Below are positions 18,334 to 26,923 of a DNA stretch of 64,000 nt, one piece after another. The first letter of the stretch is position 1. The number at the start of each line of letters is the position of its first letter. A model generated the notes under the pieces. That model saw only the letters and a list, made by a program, of their open reading frames with translations, searched no databases and was not told the DNA's origin. The position numbers and the translations under genes are program-made. The DNA is from Erythrobacteraceae bacterium E2-1 Yellow Sea (GTDB taxonomy: Bacteria > Pseudomonadota > Alphaproteobacteria > Sphingomonadales > Sphingomonadaceae), in contig JADCLP010000001.1 in NCBI GenBank assembly GCA_014983025.1, positions 992,001 through 1,056,000 of the forward strand, written 5' to 3'.

Positions 18334-19673
18334 TCCCAATCCTCAATTTCGGCGCTGGCTATTCCTGTACGACCGCGCAGCCAATGGCTGATCTGAAAGC
18401 CCAGCCAGCAAATTCCGACCAGCACGAAACCTGCCAGGGAATAGAACGGGTCTTGCGCAATATACACCACCAGCAAGGCTGCGGTCACAAAAATGCCTGC
18501 ATGGATCGAAAAGGGATAGAACGGTACACGCCAGGGGCGATCAAGCTGTGGTTCCTTCTTGCGCAAGGTGATCACAGCCACTGACACCGCAATCATCACC
18601 GGCAGAAAGATTGTCTCCCCCAGTGACACCAGCGCCAGATAGCTGCCTGTCAGCAGCAACAGGGCAGATGCCACCACCACCAGCATCATGGCCCGCAATG
18701 GCGTGCCACCTGCGCTGACATGGGCCAGCGCCTGCGGGAATATGCCCGCGCGTGCCGCTGCAAAGGTGAGCCTTGTGTAGGTCATCAACCCCAGATTGGC
18801 GATTGCCCCCACAGACAGCACGCCGAAACAGGTCAATGCGAAATTCGCCTGCGGCCCCAGCACAATGCCTGCCGCATCGGCCGCCACCAGTTCTGACCCG
18901 GCCATCTGGTCTGGCGTCATCACATGCAGCATGGCCAGATTGATCAGCAGGTAAATCACCGCAACGCCTGCGATCCCGCCCAGCAATGCACGCGGCATAG
19001 CACGGCCCGGATTTTCGATTTCTTCGCCATAGGCAGAAACATTCCACCAACCGGCATAGGTTGTCAGCACCACCACGATCGCCGTGCCGAATGCCCCCCA
19101 ACCCTGCCGCAGCGGCGCAGCATCTGTAGCTTGCTGGACCACCCCATCAGAGGCGAATAATGCAATCACCAGTGCCAACAGAACCACCCCTTTAAGCGAA
19201 GAAAACATGATCTGGGTGAACCCGCTCGCCCGTGTCCCTGTGGCATTTAGCAGGGCACAGATCAGCAGCACCGCCATGCCGAACAGGATGGGCGAAACCT
19301 CCCCCCCGCCAACCCCCAGCCGCACCAGGAATTCCCCCACCACAATGGCGAAATAGGCCATGGAGGCAAAATTGCCGATCATCATCGCAAACATGGCCAC
19401 CACGCTTACCTTGCCGCCATAGGCGCGATGGATGAAGGCAAAGGGGCCACCTGCGCGCGGGATGGCCGCGCTCAATTCAATAAAGGGCAAGGCCAGCAGA
19501 CAGGAAACCAGCGCGCCCGCCACCCACAAACCGATGATGATGGCAGGCGATCCGGTGGCATTGGCCACCACCCCGGGTGAGCGTAATATGCCCTGCCCGA
19601 TCACGCTGCCGACAACGGCGGCAAGTCCAAAGATCACGCCCAGAATACGCAGCAGATGTGTATGATCGCGCAT
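18330..19673 (-). CDS. APC-family amino-acid permease
   Basis: Inner-membrane amino acid/polyamine transporter, 447 aa with about twelve hydrophobic segments. The first helix carries the APC substrate-binding signature [13 protein letters not shown]. Later signatures include [13 protein letters not shown] and [24 protein letters not shown]. The frame is open to 19913, but ATG at 19673 ([11 protein letters not shown]) is preceded by a GGGGGG ribosome-binding site and matches the hydrophobic start. The substrate is not predictable. It is coupled to phhB by an ATGA overlap, which might suggest aromatic amino-acid traffic (speculative). Confidence 0.88.
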   Translation of the reverse strand: MRDHTHLLRILGVIFGLAAVVGSVIGQGILRSPGVVANATGSPAIIIGLWVAGALVSCLLALPFIELSAAIPRAGGPFAFIHRAYGGKVSVVAMFAMMIGNFASMAYFAIVVGEFLVRLGVGGGEVSPILFGMAVLLICALLNATGTRASGFTQIMFSSLKGVVLLALVIALFASDGVVQQATDAAPLRQGWGAFGTAIVVVLTTYAGWWNVSAYGEEIENPGRAMPRALLGGIAGVAVIYLLINLAMLHVMTPDQMAGSELVAADAAGIVLGPQANFALTCFGVLSVGAIANLGLMTYTRLTFAAARAGIFPQALAHVSAGGTPLRAMMLVVVASALLLLTGSYLALVSLGETIFLPVMIAVSVAVITLRKKEPQLDRPWRVPFYPFSIHAGIFVTAALLVVYIAQDPFYSLAGFVLVGICWLGFQISHWLRGRTGIASAEIEDWE

Positions 19674-19785
19674 CGCTTGCCCCCCATGCAGATGCATTAA
19701 GCGTGTGGTCTGATGTGCTTGCCCATGGATGACAAGCGAAATCGGATACTTGGCGGGCGGCGAGCAAGCCTCTAACGCTCTTCCC

Positions 19786-20367
19786 ATGATACCGCGCCTT
19801 GCCGCCACCGATCTTGCCTGCCGCCGTGGCGACCGCCTGCTGTTTCGTGGGCTGAACCTGCAACTGGGCACAGGCGATCTATGCCATGTCACCGGCGCGA
19901 ACGGGATTGGCAAATCCAGCCTGCTGCGCGTGTTGGCGGGCCTGCTTAGCCCCTATGCCGGGGATGTGGAGCGCGAAGGGGATATCGGGCTGATGGATGA
20001 ACGCCCCGCATTGGACCCTGATCGCGCGCTGGGCCGCGCATTGGGATTCTGGAATGCGCTGGATGGCGGGACGGATTGCACGGCGACCTATAGCGCTATG
20101 GGGCTGACAGACCTGCTGGACATTCCGGTGCGGTACCTCTCCACCGGCCAGCGCAAGCGTGCAGCCATGGCCGCGCTGATCAGCCGGCAAGTTCCGGTCT
20201 GGTTGTTGGACGAACCGCTGAACGGTTTGGACCGCCAGGCACAAGAAAAAGTGATGGAATTGATCACGCAGCATGGCGAAAATGGCGGCATCTGCCTAAT
20301 CGCATCGCATCAGGATCTGCCGCTTGATGGGCTGAAAACTCTGGCGCTGGAGGAGTTTGCGCCATGA
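19786..20367 (+). CDS. ccmA: Cytochrome c biogenesis ATP-binding protein CcmA
   Basis: ATPase of the CcmABCD complex that releases holo-CcmE for cytochrome c maturation. Walker A is GANGIGKSS, the signature is LSTGQRKRAAMAAL, Walker B is VWLLDEP, and the H-loop is ASHQD. The small size (193 aa) and the partner ccmB identify CcmA among ABC ATPases. The start at 19786 (MIPRLAATDLACRRG) matches homologues; an upstream ATG at 19729 would add 19 residues, and neither has a clear ribosome-binding site. It overlaps ccmB by 4 bases. Confidence 0.92.
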   Translation: MIPRLAATDLACRRGDRLLFRGLNLQLGTGDLCHVTGANGIGKSSLLRVLAGLLSPYAGDVEREGDIGLMDERPALDPDRALGRALGFWNALDGGTDCTATYSAMGLTDLLDIPVRYLSTGQRKRAAMAALISRQVPVWLLDEPLNGLDRQAQEKVMELITQHGENGGICLIASHQDLPLDGLKTLALEEFAP

Positions 20368-21017
20368 TCACAACGCTGCTGCGCCGTGACCTTTCCCGCC
20401 TGTTTCCCTTCGCCGGGCGTGGCGGCGCATCGCTGCCGCTGCTGTTCTTTCTGGCGGTCGCCATGCTTTATCCCTTTGCCGTGGGGCCAGACCCGCAATT
20501 GCTGGCGCGTACGGGCGGCGGCGTGGTGTGGATCGCGGCGCTGCTGGCGGCGATCCTGCCGCTAGACCGGTTGGTGCAGGAAGACATCACACTGGGCGTA
20601 TTCGACCAGTTGAAGCTGCGCAATGTCACGGCCGAAAGCGTGATGGCGGTGCGGCTTGTGGCGCATTGGCTGAGCTTTGGCCCGCTGTTGGTGCTGGCGA
20701 CATTGCCCGCCGCCGCGCTGCTCAATCTGGAAGGGGAAACGCTGAAACTGCTGCTGCTCGGCCTGATCGCCGGGACACCGGGGCTTGCAGCCGTGGGCCT
20801 GATGATCGCGGCGCTCACCGCTTCCCTGCGCGCGGGCGCGGCCCTGTCAGGCCTGTTGCTGATCCCGCTGACGCTGCCGATCCTGATCTTCGGTGCGGGC
20901 GCGCTGGCCAGAGGGGACGCCGCCAGTATCGGCTTTGCAGGCGCGATCAGCCTTGCACTGGTGGCCGTCACGCCTTTTGCAGCAGGGGCTGCGATCAGGG
21001 CTGCGCGGGAGGGTTAA
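20364..21017 (+). CDS. ccmB: Heme exporter membrane protein CcmB
   Basis: Permease subunit of the Ccm system I complex, 217 aa with six predicted membrane segments. RDLSRLFPFAGR near the N-terminus and LDRLVQEDITLGVFDQL are typical CcmB stretches. It starts in the ccmA stop region (ATGA overlap). ccmC, which usually follows, is absent; instead the last codons of ccmB are duplicated 553 bases downstream (see the direct repeat). Confidence 0.93.
   Translation: MITTLLRRDLSRLFPFAGRGGASLPLLFFLAVAMLYPFAVGPDPQLLARTGGGVVWIAALLAAILPLDRLVQEDITLGVFDQLKLRNVTAESVMAVRLVAHWLSFGPLLVLATLPAAALLNLEGETLKLLLLGLIAGTPGLAAVGLMIAALTASLRAGAALSGLLLIPLTLPILIFGAGALARGDAASIGFAGAISLALVAVTPFAAGAAIRAAREG
20988..21008 (+). 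repeat. 21-bp direct repeat, copy 1 (ccmB 3' end)
   Basis: This stretch, encoding the AAIRAAR end of CcmB, is identical over 21 bases to 21541-21561. Chance identity of that length within 600 bases is negligible. The two copies bracket the secreted-protein gene 21094-21483. Confidence 0.9.
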
Positions 21018-21093
21018 TCAGGAGAAACCTAGACATACAAGGGGCGCAGGTTCACACAGTGTTGCATCAGATAATAGCTGGGAGAGCAATGCT

Positions 21094-21483
21094 ATGAACA
21101 AGCTCACATTTGCGGCGGCGCTGATTACTACCGCCATCGCCATTCCTGCCAATGCTCAGACGCGCGTTCAGCTGCCTCAGCCTGCGCCGAAACCAGGATT
21201 CCAGGCCCCGGAAATTGATCCGATATTCCAGCGTCTGAATGAAATGCAGAAGGAATTGGATGCGCTGCGGGAAAGTGCCGGCAAGCAGGTTGTTGCGCTG
21301 CATTACACGCCGCAGGAAATCGGCGGCTGGGAAGACAATAACTGGAACAACAATCAGAAGCGCAGTGCTGATTTCTGCAAACAGGCACTGGGCGATCGGT
21401 TTGGCCGGGTCATTTCGTACAATATCCGGATGAACGGCAAGTTCTTTTATTTCGGCCATGTGATCTGCGAAACCAAACCCTGA
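21094..21483 (+). CDS. Small exported protein of unknown function
   Basis: A 129-aa protein with a clear signal peptide (MNKLTFAAALITTAIAIPANAQ, in two parts: MNKLTFAAALI and TTAIAIPANAQ), cleaved after ANA. A Pro/Gln-rich linker, a short coiled-coil-like stretch (about residues 42-62) and a C-terminal half with two cysteines (in DFCKQAL and HVICETKP) that could form a disulfide follow. A strong GGGAGAG ribosome-binding site lies 8 bases before ATG 21094. No domain is recognised. It lies between the two 21-bp repeat copies, so it may have been inserted at the ccmB 3' end. Confidence 0.8.
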   Translation: MNKLTFAAALITTAIAIPANAQTRVQLPQPAPKPGFQAPEIDPIFQRLNEMQKELDALRESAGKQVVALHYTPQEIGGWEDNNWNNNQKRSADFCKQALGDRFGRVISYNIRMNGKFFYFGHVICETKP

Positions 21484-21491
21484 ACAGACAT

Positions 21492-21530
21492 ATGTGAGCG
21501 GCAATTCGCGGCGCACGCAGCCGCTCACAT
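21492..21530. terminator. 11-bp perfect hairpin between convergent genes
   Basis: ATGTGAGCGGC (21492-21502) pairs perfectly with GCCGCTCACAT (21520-21530) around a 17-base loop. It sits 9 bases after the stop of the secreted-protein gene and also downstream of the convergent pilin gene. There is no strong T tract, so it may be a Rho-independent terminator of modest strength or an RNA-stability element. Confidence 0.6.
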
Positions 21531-21540
21531 CTGCTTGACT

Positions 21541-21561
21541 GCTGCGATCAGGGCTGCGCGG
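21541..21561 (+). repeat. 21-bp direct repeat, copy 2
   Basis: Exact copy of 20988-21008. In this copy the frame is not part of ccmB. It lies 58 bases after the stop of the secreted-protein gene and 44 bases from the end of the pilin gene. Confidence 0.9.
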
Positions 21562-21604
21562 AAGAGGGAACAGCGAATATTCGCAAGCCCCCAACACGCT
21601 GGCG

Positions 21605-22096
21605 CTATTGCGGCATATTACCTATGCCCTTCCGATTACCATTACCTCTGTTTTTATTGGTTTTTTCATCTTCCTTGTCAGCATTGCCCTTGCCCGTACC
21701 GCCACCAGCATTTGCGCCACCAGACCCGCCATCAGATGGCCCACTTGATCCGGAACCGCCTGTCGAACCTCCTGCGGATGAACCACTAGCTTCAGAGCCG
21801 GTGCCGCCTGTGCCAGAGCCTCCTTCACCGCCCGAAGCACCTGTACTGCCTGAACCGCCAGTACCAGTTCCTCCACCAGCCGTATTGCCACCGCCTGTAT
21901 TACCGGCATTTCCTGTGCCGCTAGCTACACCGTTGGATTTGGAGACGGATTCACCAACCGATGAATAGGTTTTGGAGACTTCCCCACCCACTGACATGAA
22001 AGCCGTGATTGCGGAGATCGCAATAAAGGAAGCGATCAAGGCATATTCCACGGCAGTGGCACCAGACTGATCGTTCCGAAGCTTTCTATTGTACAT
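21605..22096 (-). CDS. Flp-type IVb pilin with long Gly/Ser/Thr-rich tail
   Basis: Structural pilin of the Tad/Flp pilus class. The processing motif Gly12-ATAVEY (Glu at mature position 5) is followed by the hydrophobic helix ALIASFIAISAITAF, exactly as in Flp pilins. Normal Flp pilins are about 50-80 aa; this one is 163 aa. From about residue 55 to 138 it is almost pure Gly/Ser/Thr/Ala, and a charged Asn/Lys-rich tail of about 25 residues ends it. It would be cleaved by the CpaA peptidase (55227-55718). The extension could be exposed on the pilus surface (inference). Confidence 0.88.
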   Translation of the reverse strand: MYNRKLRNDQSGATAVEYALIASFIAISAITAFMSVGGEVSKTYSSVGESVSKSNGVASGTGNAGNTGGGNTAGGGTGTGGSGSTGASGGEGGSGTGGTGSEASGSSAGGSTGGSGSSGPSDGGSGGANAGGGTGKGNADKEDEKTNKNRGNGNRKGIGNMPQ

Positions 22097-22150
22097 TACC
22101 TGGCCCCAATTCCTGGGACCGTAAATGCATCGAGATGCTGAATGGCTCTA

Positions 22151-22181
22151 TAAAAGCGGGCTACGTATCTCTACGTAACCC
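22151..22181 (-). terminator. Intrinsic terminator downstream of map
   Basis: On the minus strand GGGTTACGTA (22181-22172), loop GAGA, TACGTAGCCC (22167-22158), i.e. a 10-bp stem with one G-T pair, followed by GCTTTTA. It starts 9 bases after the map stop and separates map from the pilin gene, so the pilin should have its own promoter between about 22097 and 22150. Confidence 0.8.
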
Positions 22182-22189
22182 GATGCCGT

Positions 22190-23017
22190 TCAATAAGGCG
22201 GCTTGTCCAACCCCTTCGGACTCTTAGTGAAAATCTCGATCCCGTCCTCGGTAATGCCCAGCGAGTGTTCAAACTGGGCAGACAGCGATTTGTCACGTGT
22301 CACCGCAGTCCAGCCATCGCCCAGAATCTTGGCCCAGGGTTTACCCAGATTGATCATCGGTTCGATGGTAAAGAACATGCCCGGCTTCAGTTCCGGCCCC
22401 GTGCCCGCCTTGGCTGCATGGACCACTTCCGGCGCGTCATGGAACAGCCGCCCCAACCCGTGGCCGCAAAATTCGCGCACCACGCCATAACGGTGCTGGC
22501 GCGCATGTTCTTCAATCGCGGCGCCAATATCGCCCAGCCGCGCGCCGGGCTTTGACGCGGCTTCGATCCCCAGCATCAGGCATTCATAGGTCACTTCGAC
22601 CAGTCGCGCCGCCTTGAGCGGTGGTTCGCCGGCGAAATACATCCGGCTGCTGTCACCATGCCAGCCATCCAGCAGCGGGGTGACATCGACATTCACAATG
22701 TCACCTTCCTTCAGCAGTTTGTCCCCCGGAATACCGTGGCAGATCACATGGTTGATAGATGTGCAGCAACTATGCGCATAGCCGCGATAGCCCAGCGTCG
22801 CAGGCACCGCGCCGCCGTCCAGAGTCATCTGCCGGACAAGATCGTCAATCTGCCCGGTGGTGACGCCCGGCTGGACCAGATTGGCCACTTCGTCGAGAAT
22901 CTCGGCAGCAAGGCGGCCCGCCTTGCGCATCCCTTCAAAACCTTCGGGGCCGTGCAGCTTGATCGTGCCGTCACGATAGACTGTCTGGTCGCTATCAACT
23001 GTTTGGTACTGGTGCAT
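22190..23017 (-). CDS. map: Methionine aminopeptidase type I
   Basis: Removes initiator methionine from nascent proteins. The 275-aa sequence contains the metal-binding residues of the pita-bread fold: the two aspartates in VNVDVTPLLDGWHGDSSRMY, the histidine of FCGHGLGRLFHDAPEV, and the glutamates in FTIEPMIN and QFEHSLGIT. The N-terminus has no Zn-finger extension, so it is a type Ia enzyme. A terminator follows immediately. It diverges from the M17 aminopeptidase gene across 71 bases. Confidence 0.96.
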   Translation of the reverse strand: MHQYQTVDSDQTVYRDGTIKLHGPEGFEGMRKAGRLAAEILDEVANLVQPGVTTGQIDDLVRQMTLDGGAVPATLGYRGYAHSCCTSINHVICHGIPGDKLLKEGDIVNVDVTPLLDGWHGDSSRMYFAGEPPLKAARLVEVTYECLMLGIEAASKPGARLGDIGAAIEEHARQHRYGVVREFCGHGLGRLFHDAPEVVHAAKAGTGPELKPGMFFTIEPMINLGKPWAKILGDGWTAVTRDKSLSAQFEHSLGITEDGIEIFTKSPKGLDKPPY

Positions 23018-23088
23018 GTGGCGCCATGTAGCGATTGTGCAGCGAAAATGCGAGTGACAAGCGATGCAGGGCAGCTATTGACCTTTTC

Positions 23089-24477
23089 ATGTCCAAGAAA
23101 CACGATTTGATCCAGCCCGATCGCGGGCAAGACGCCACCCCCATCCACCTGGTCAATAAGGATGGGTTTGAAGCCTGGGCCAAGAAATTATCCGCCGGGC
23201 AGCGCGCAGCTCTGGCCGCGCAAAAATTCGATGGCAGCGGATATCAAGTCGGCATCGTGCCCGATGGCGATGGCTGGTTTGCGGTGGGCGGTGTGGCCAA
23301 GCCCGATGAACTTTCCAGCTGGTGCCTGGCCAAACTGGCCGAAGTGCTGCCCGAAGGCACCTATCGCTGGGTGGACGGTGAACCCGGCCCCGCCATGTTT
23401 GGCTGGCAGACTGCGCAATATCGCTTCACCCGTTACCGCGATGATGAGGGGGCCACCGGCCCGCGCATTTTGCTGGCCAAGGATGTGAAGGCGATCGATC
23501 TTGCCCTGGCAGAGGCTGAGGCAGAACATATGGTGCGCGACATGGTCAACACCCCTGCCGAAGATATGGGCCCTTCAGATCTTGAGGCGCAGTGTGAAAA
23601 ACTGGCCAAGGCGCATGGCGCGACAATTACGGTGACCAAGGGGGATGCGCTGGAACGCGAATACCCCATGGTCCATGCCGTGGGCCGCGCAGCCAGCCGC
23701 CACCATGCCCCGCGCCTGATCCGGCTGGAATGGGGCAAGGACAAGCACCCTCTCGTCGCCATCGTCGGGAAAGGCGTGTGTTTTGATTCGGGCGGGCTGG
23801 ATATCAAGCCTGCATCGGGCATGTTGCTGATGAAGAAGGATATGGGCGGGGCCGCCCATGCCATTGCGCTGGCGAATCTCATCATGCGGCGCGCATTGCC
23901 AGTGCATCTGGTGCTGTATGTCCCGGCGGTCGAAAACGCGATCGCAGGCAATGCCTTCCGCCCCGGTGACGTGCTGAAAAGCCGCAAGGGTTTGAGTGTA
24001 GAGATCGGCAATACCGATGCCGAGGGGCGGCTGGTTCTGGGAGATGCACTGACGCGCGCGAGCGAGGACGCGCCCGATCTGATTATCGACTTTGCCACGC
24101 TGACCGGCGCGGCTCGTGTGGCCTTGGGGCCGGACCTGCCCGGCCTGATGACACGGCGCGATGAAACGGCAGATGCGCTGCTGGCTGCGGGCAAGACCTG
24201 CGATGATCCTGTCTGGCGCTTGCCGCTGCCCGATGCCTATCGCGAATGGCTGAAGTCAGACGTGGCCGATATCAACAACACCCACGGCAATGCCTTTGCC
24301 GGGGCCAGCGTCGCCGGGCTGTTCCTCGACCGGTTTGTCGGGGACGGGATCGAATGGGCGCATTTTGACACCTTTGCCTGGCGGCCCACGCCCAAGCCGG
24401 GGCGGCCCAAGGGCGGCGCATCCTATGGACTAAGATCCACTTTCCACATGTTGCATGCACGCTACGCTGGAAAATAA
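23089..24477 (+). CDS. M17-family leucyl aminopeptidase
   Basis: Cytosolic metallo-aminopeptidase, 462 aa. The C-terminal catalytic domain contains VGKGVCFDSGGLDIKP and the hallmark NTDAEGRLVLGDAL, which supply metal ligands and the catalytic arginine. KKDMGGAA provides the active-site lysine and aspartate. The N-terminal domain is divergent, as in the short alphaproteobacterial PepA/PepB-like group. ATG 23089 is preferred over an in-frame upstream ATG at 23035, which overlaps the divergent map promoter region. Confidence 0.94.
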   Translation: MSKKHDLIQPDRGQDATPIHLVNKDGFEAWAKKLSAGQRAALAAQKFDGSGYQVGIVPDGDGWFAVGGVAKPDELSSWCLAKLAEVLPEGTYRWVDGEPGPAMFGWQTAQYRFTRYRDDEGATGPRILLAKDVKAIDLALAEAEAEHMVRDMVNTPAEDMGPSDLEAQCEKLAKAHGATITVTKGDALEREYPMVHAVGRAASRHHAPRLIRLEWGKDKHPLVAIVGKGVCFDSGGLDIKPASGMLLMKKDMGGAAHAIALANLIMRRALPVHLVLYVPAVENAIAGNAFRPGDVLKSRKGLSVEIGNTDAEGRLVLGDALTRASEDAPDLIIDFATLTGAARVALGPDLPGLMTRRDETADALLAAGKTCDDPVWRLPLPDAYREWLKSDVADINNTHGNAFAGASVAGLFLDRFVGDGIEWAHFDTFAWRPTPKPGRPKGGASYGLRSTFHMLHARYAGK

Positions 24478-24572
24478 GTCGACTGCGGCTAACTTGCCGG
24501 AAAGACTTCGCATGTATAAGCGGCGCCGGACCTGCACAGGGCAGGCCATATGGAAAGAGGTTTAAAGCCCGG

Positions 24573-24923
24573 ATGAGTGGCAGCGCAACATATCCAGTTC
24601 CCACAGGGCCACTGTGCCTGGCGGGGCCGATTGCACGCCCTGCCCCCGGCACTCTGCCCTTGCGGGGCGATCTGGCGCATATTGCACTGGCAGGCACGCA
24701 TCTGGCCGCGCATTACGTGGTGCCCCATATCCGCCAGATTGGCGGCCAAGGGGCCGCGTTGCGCCTTACTCCGCGCGATGACAGCGATACGGTTGTTACT
24801 CTGGCACCTGGCACAGATTTTGAACTGCTGGATGTGGCGGGTGATTGGGCCTGGGGCTGCCTGGGACCAGATGGCCCATCGGGTTATGTAAAAGGTGATT
24901 GCCTCACGCCCGCTTCTGCCTGA
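24573..24923 (+). CDS. SH3-like domain protein, probably NlpC/P60-associated, catalytic domain absent
   Basis: A 116-aa protein. The RGDLAHIALAG stretch, HYVVPHIRQ, and then an SH3b-type repeat (LRLTPRDDSDTVVTLAPGT, FELLDVAGDWAWG, GPSGYVKGDCL) resemble, from memory, the N-terminal SH3b module of alphaproteobacterial NlpC/P60 endopeptidases that often follow the M17 gene. Here the frame stops after the SH3 part, and argC begins 12 bases later, so the cysteine-peptidase domain is missing. It has no obvious signal peptide. It could be a naturally SH3-only protein or a decayed hydrolase. Confidence 0.7.
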   Translation: MSGSATYPVPTGPLCLAGPIARPAPGTLPLRGDLAHIALAGTHLAAHYVVPHIRQIGGQGAALRLTPRDDSDTVVTLAPGTDFELLDVAGDWAWGCLGPDGPSGYVKGDCLTPASA

Positions 24924-24935
24924 TAGGCGCTGCGC

Positions 24936-25865
24936 ATGAGCATACGGGTTTTCATTGATGGCGCTGCCGGGACCACCGGCATTGAGATTCATGATCGGCT
25001 GGCCGGACGGACAGAATTCGATCTGATTGTGCTGGGCGATGCGCAGCGCAAAAGCGATGCCGCCCGCCGCGATGCCCTGCACAATGCAGATGTGGCGATC
25101 CTGTGTCTGCCCGATGATGCCGCCCGCGCCGCCGTGGCGCTGGCTGAAGGTGCCAAGACCCGCTTTATCGATGCCTCTACCGCGCATCGCGTGGCCGATG
25201 GCTGGACCTATGGCTTTCCCGAACTGGTGGGTGCAGATGCAGTGGCCGGGGCGGACAGGGTCAGCAACCCTGGTTGTTACCCCACCGGCTTTCTGGCACT
25301 GGTTGCCCCGCTAACGCGGGCCGGCCTGCTGCCTGCCGATTGGCCCTATACCGTCAATGCCGTGTCGGGATATTCCGGCGGCGGCAAGGCGCTGATCGAA
25401 AGGTTTGAGGCAGAACCCGATATCGGTTTCCGCGCCTATGGCCTGACAATGGGGCACAAGCATCTGGGTGAAATGCAGAAATATGCTGTGCTTGCCCATG
25501 CACCTGTATTCTCGCCCAGTGTAGTGCCCGCCATGCGCGGCATGGTGGTTGATGTACCCTTGCCCCGCGCCGCCATGCCTGGCGCTGCGCCCGCGGCGAA
25601 TTTGCATGCTGAACTGGCGCGTTTCTATGCCGGATCGCCGGTGGTCAAGGTCATGCCATTTGATGCAGCACCATCCGAATTGCTGTTGAGCCGTGATGCA
25701 GCACCGTGGGACGGGATGGAGCTGTTCGTATTCGGTTCTGCCGATGGAGAACAGGTGCGGCTGGTCGCCCGGCTGGACAATCTGGGCAAGGGTGCCAGCG
25801 GTGCTGCCGTCCAGAACCTGAACCTGATGTGCGGCCTGCCGCAAACCGCCGGATTATCGCTCTGA
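24936..25865 (+). CDS. argC: N-acetyl-gamma-glutamyl-phosphate reductase, type 2
   Basis: NADPH-dependent third step of arginine biosynthesis. The 309-aa length and the sequence MSIRVFIDGAAGTTGIEIHD are typical of the short type 2 form. The catalytic Cys114 lies in VSNPGCYPTGFLAL. Further conserved stretches are GYSGGGKALI and TMGHKHLGEM. It stands apart from other arg genes. The IS1595 element begins 25 bases after its stop, so its native downstream context has been altered. Confidence 0.96.
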   Translation: MSIRVFIDGAAGTTGIEIHDRLAGRTEFDLIVLGDAQRKSDAARRDALHNADVAILCLPDDAARAAVALAEGAKTRFIDASTAHRVADGWTYGFPELVGADAVAGADRVSNPGCYPTGFLALVAPLTRAGLLPADWPYTVNAVSGYSGGGKALIERFEAEPDIGFRAYGLTMGHKHLGEMQKYAVLAHAPVFSPSVVPAMRGMVVDVPLPRAAMPGAAPAANLHAELARFYAGSPVVKVMPFDAAPSELLLSRDAAPWDGMELFVFGSADGEQVRLVARLDNLGKGASGAAVQNLNLMCGLPQTAGLSL

Positions 25866-25890
25866 AGCCAAGCACTGCCAGAAGGCAATT

Positions 25891-25926
25891 TGCCTAAATT
25901 TTGGCAATTGTATACTTGACAAAGCA
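25891..25926 (+). repeat. Left terminal inverted repeat of the IS1595 element
   Basis: TGCCTAAATTTT, GGCAATTGTATAC, TTGACAAAGCA reading inward. It matches the reverse complement of 28038-28074 with three substitutions in the compared inner part and one indel in the palindromic outer part. A GGCAATT just outside may belong to the end. Confidence 0.8.
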
Positions 25927-25950
25927 AGGGTTATTTGGCATTAAACTGCT

Positions 25951-26922
25951 ATGGAAAACGCAGTCGATATCTTTGCCCCTCGCTTCCAATCTGAAGATGC
26001 AGCCCGTGAGCACCTTGAGGCGCTTCATTGGGCAGATGGTCCTGTGTGCCCTCATTGCGGTTCACTCAATGCCAAGCGCCTGCCCCCTCAAAAGGGCCGC
26101 AAGACAAAGACACACCCCGAAGGCGTGATCCGCAAGGGCGTTATTCAATGCAATGACTGTCGCCAGCAATATACCGTGACAGTCGGTACTGTGTTCGAGT
26201 CCTCTAAAGTGCCTCTCAACAAATGGCTTCTGGCCAACCACCTGCTGTGTGCCTCAAAGAAGGGCATCAGCGGTCACCAGATGGCCCGTATGCTGGGCGT
26301 TACCTACAAGACCGCATGGTTCATGATGCATCGCATTCGCGAAGCCATGGTCGAAACAGATAACGAACCCATGGGCGGACTTGGCAAATTTGTCGAAGCT
26401 GACGAAACCTATGTCGGCGGCAAGGTCAAGAACCGTCACAAGCACTTGCGCACTGGCAGCGGAACCGGCCTGCACGTTAAACAACCCGTTGTCTCACTGG
26501 TCGAGCGTGACGGTAAGGTCCGCTCATTCCATGTTGCGAACGTCAACGCCAACACCTTGCGTCACGTTCTGGTTACCAACGTGGATCGCTACAGCTACCT
26601 CATGACCGACGAACACAGCGGCTATAAGGCCGTTGGCAAAGAGTTTGGTAAGCATGGCGTCGTCAAGCACTCGCTTGGCGAGTACGCTCGCAGCAAGCAC
26701 ATTCACTCAAACACCGTTGAAAACTTCTTCTCGATCCTCAAGCGCGGCATCATCGGTGTCTATCACCATGTCAGCGAAGCCCATCTTCGCCGCTACATCA
26801 CCGAGTTCGACTTCCGTTATAACACCCGCAAGTTGACCGACTTCGAACGTGCCGACGAAAGCCTCAAGGGCATTGCTGGCAAGCGCCTGACCTATCGGCG
26901 GACTAGCACAGTCGCAGCCTGA
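25951..26922 (+). CDS. IS1595-family transposase (ISXO2-like)
   Basis: A 323-aa DDE-type transposase. It has an N-terminal zinc ribbon (C33-x2-C36 and C67-x2-C70) and the KWLLANHLLCASKKGISG helix-turn-helix region. Catalytic residues fit the ISXO2 domain: Asp151 in EADETYVGGK, Asp220 in TDEHSGY, and the Asn254/Glu257 region in HSNTVENFFSILKRG. The family tail HLRRYITEFDFRYN is intact. The frame is uninterrupted, so the enzyme is probably active. It lies 25 bases inside the left end. Confidence 0.96.
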   Translation: MENAVDIFAPRFQSEDAAREHLEALHWADGPVCPHCGSLNAKRLPPQKGRKTKTHPEGVIRKGVIQCNDCRQQYTVTVGTVFESSKVPLNKWLLANHLLCASKKGISGHQMARMLGVTYKTAWFMMHRIREAMVETDNEPMGGLGKFVEADETYVGGKVKNRHKHLRTGSGTGLHVKQPVVSLVERDGKVRSFHVANVNANTLRHVLVTNVDRYSYLMTDEHSGYKAVGKEFGKHGVVKHSLGEYARSKHIHSNTVENFFSILKRGIIGVYHHVSEAHLRRYITEFDFRYNTRKLTDFERADESLKGIAGKRLTYRRTSTVAA

Positions 26923-26923
26923 A

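Noticed and set aside
21624-21968. Proline-rich plus-strand frame
   Set aside because: Exact antisense of the Gly/Ser-rich pilin tail; Pro-rich output is the automatic complement of Gly codons.
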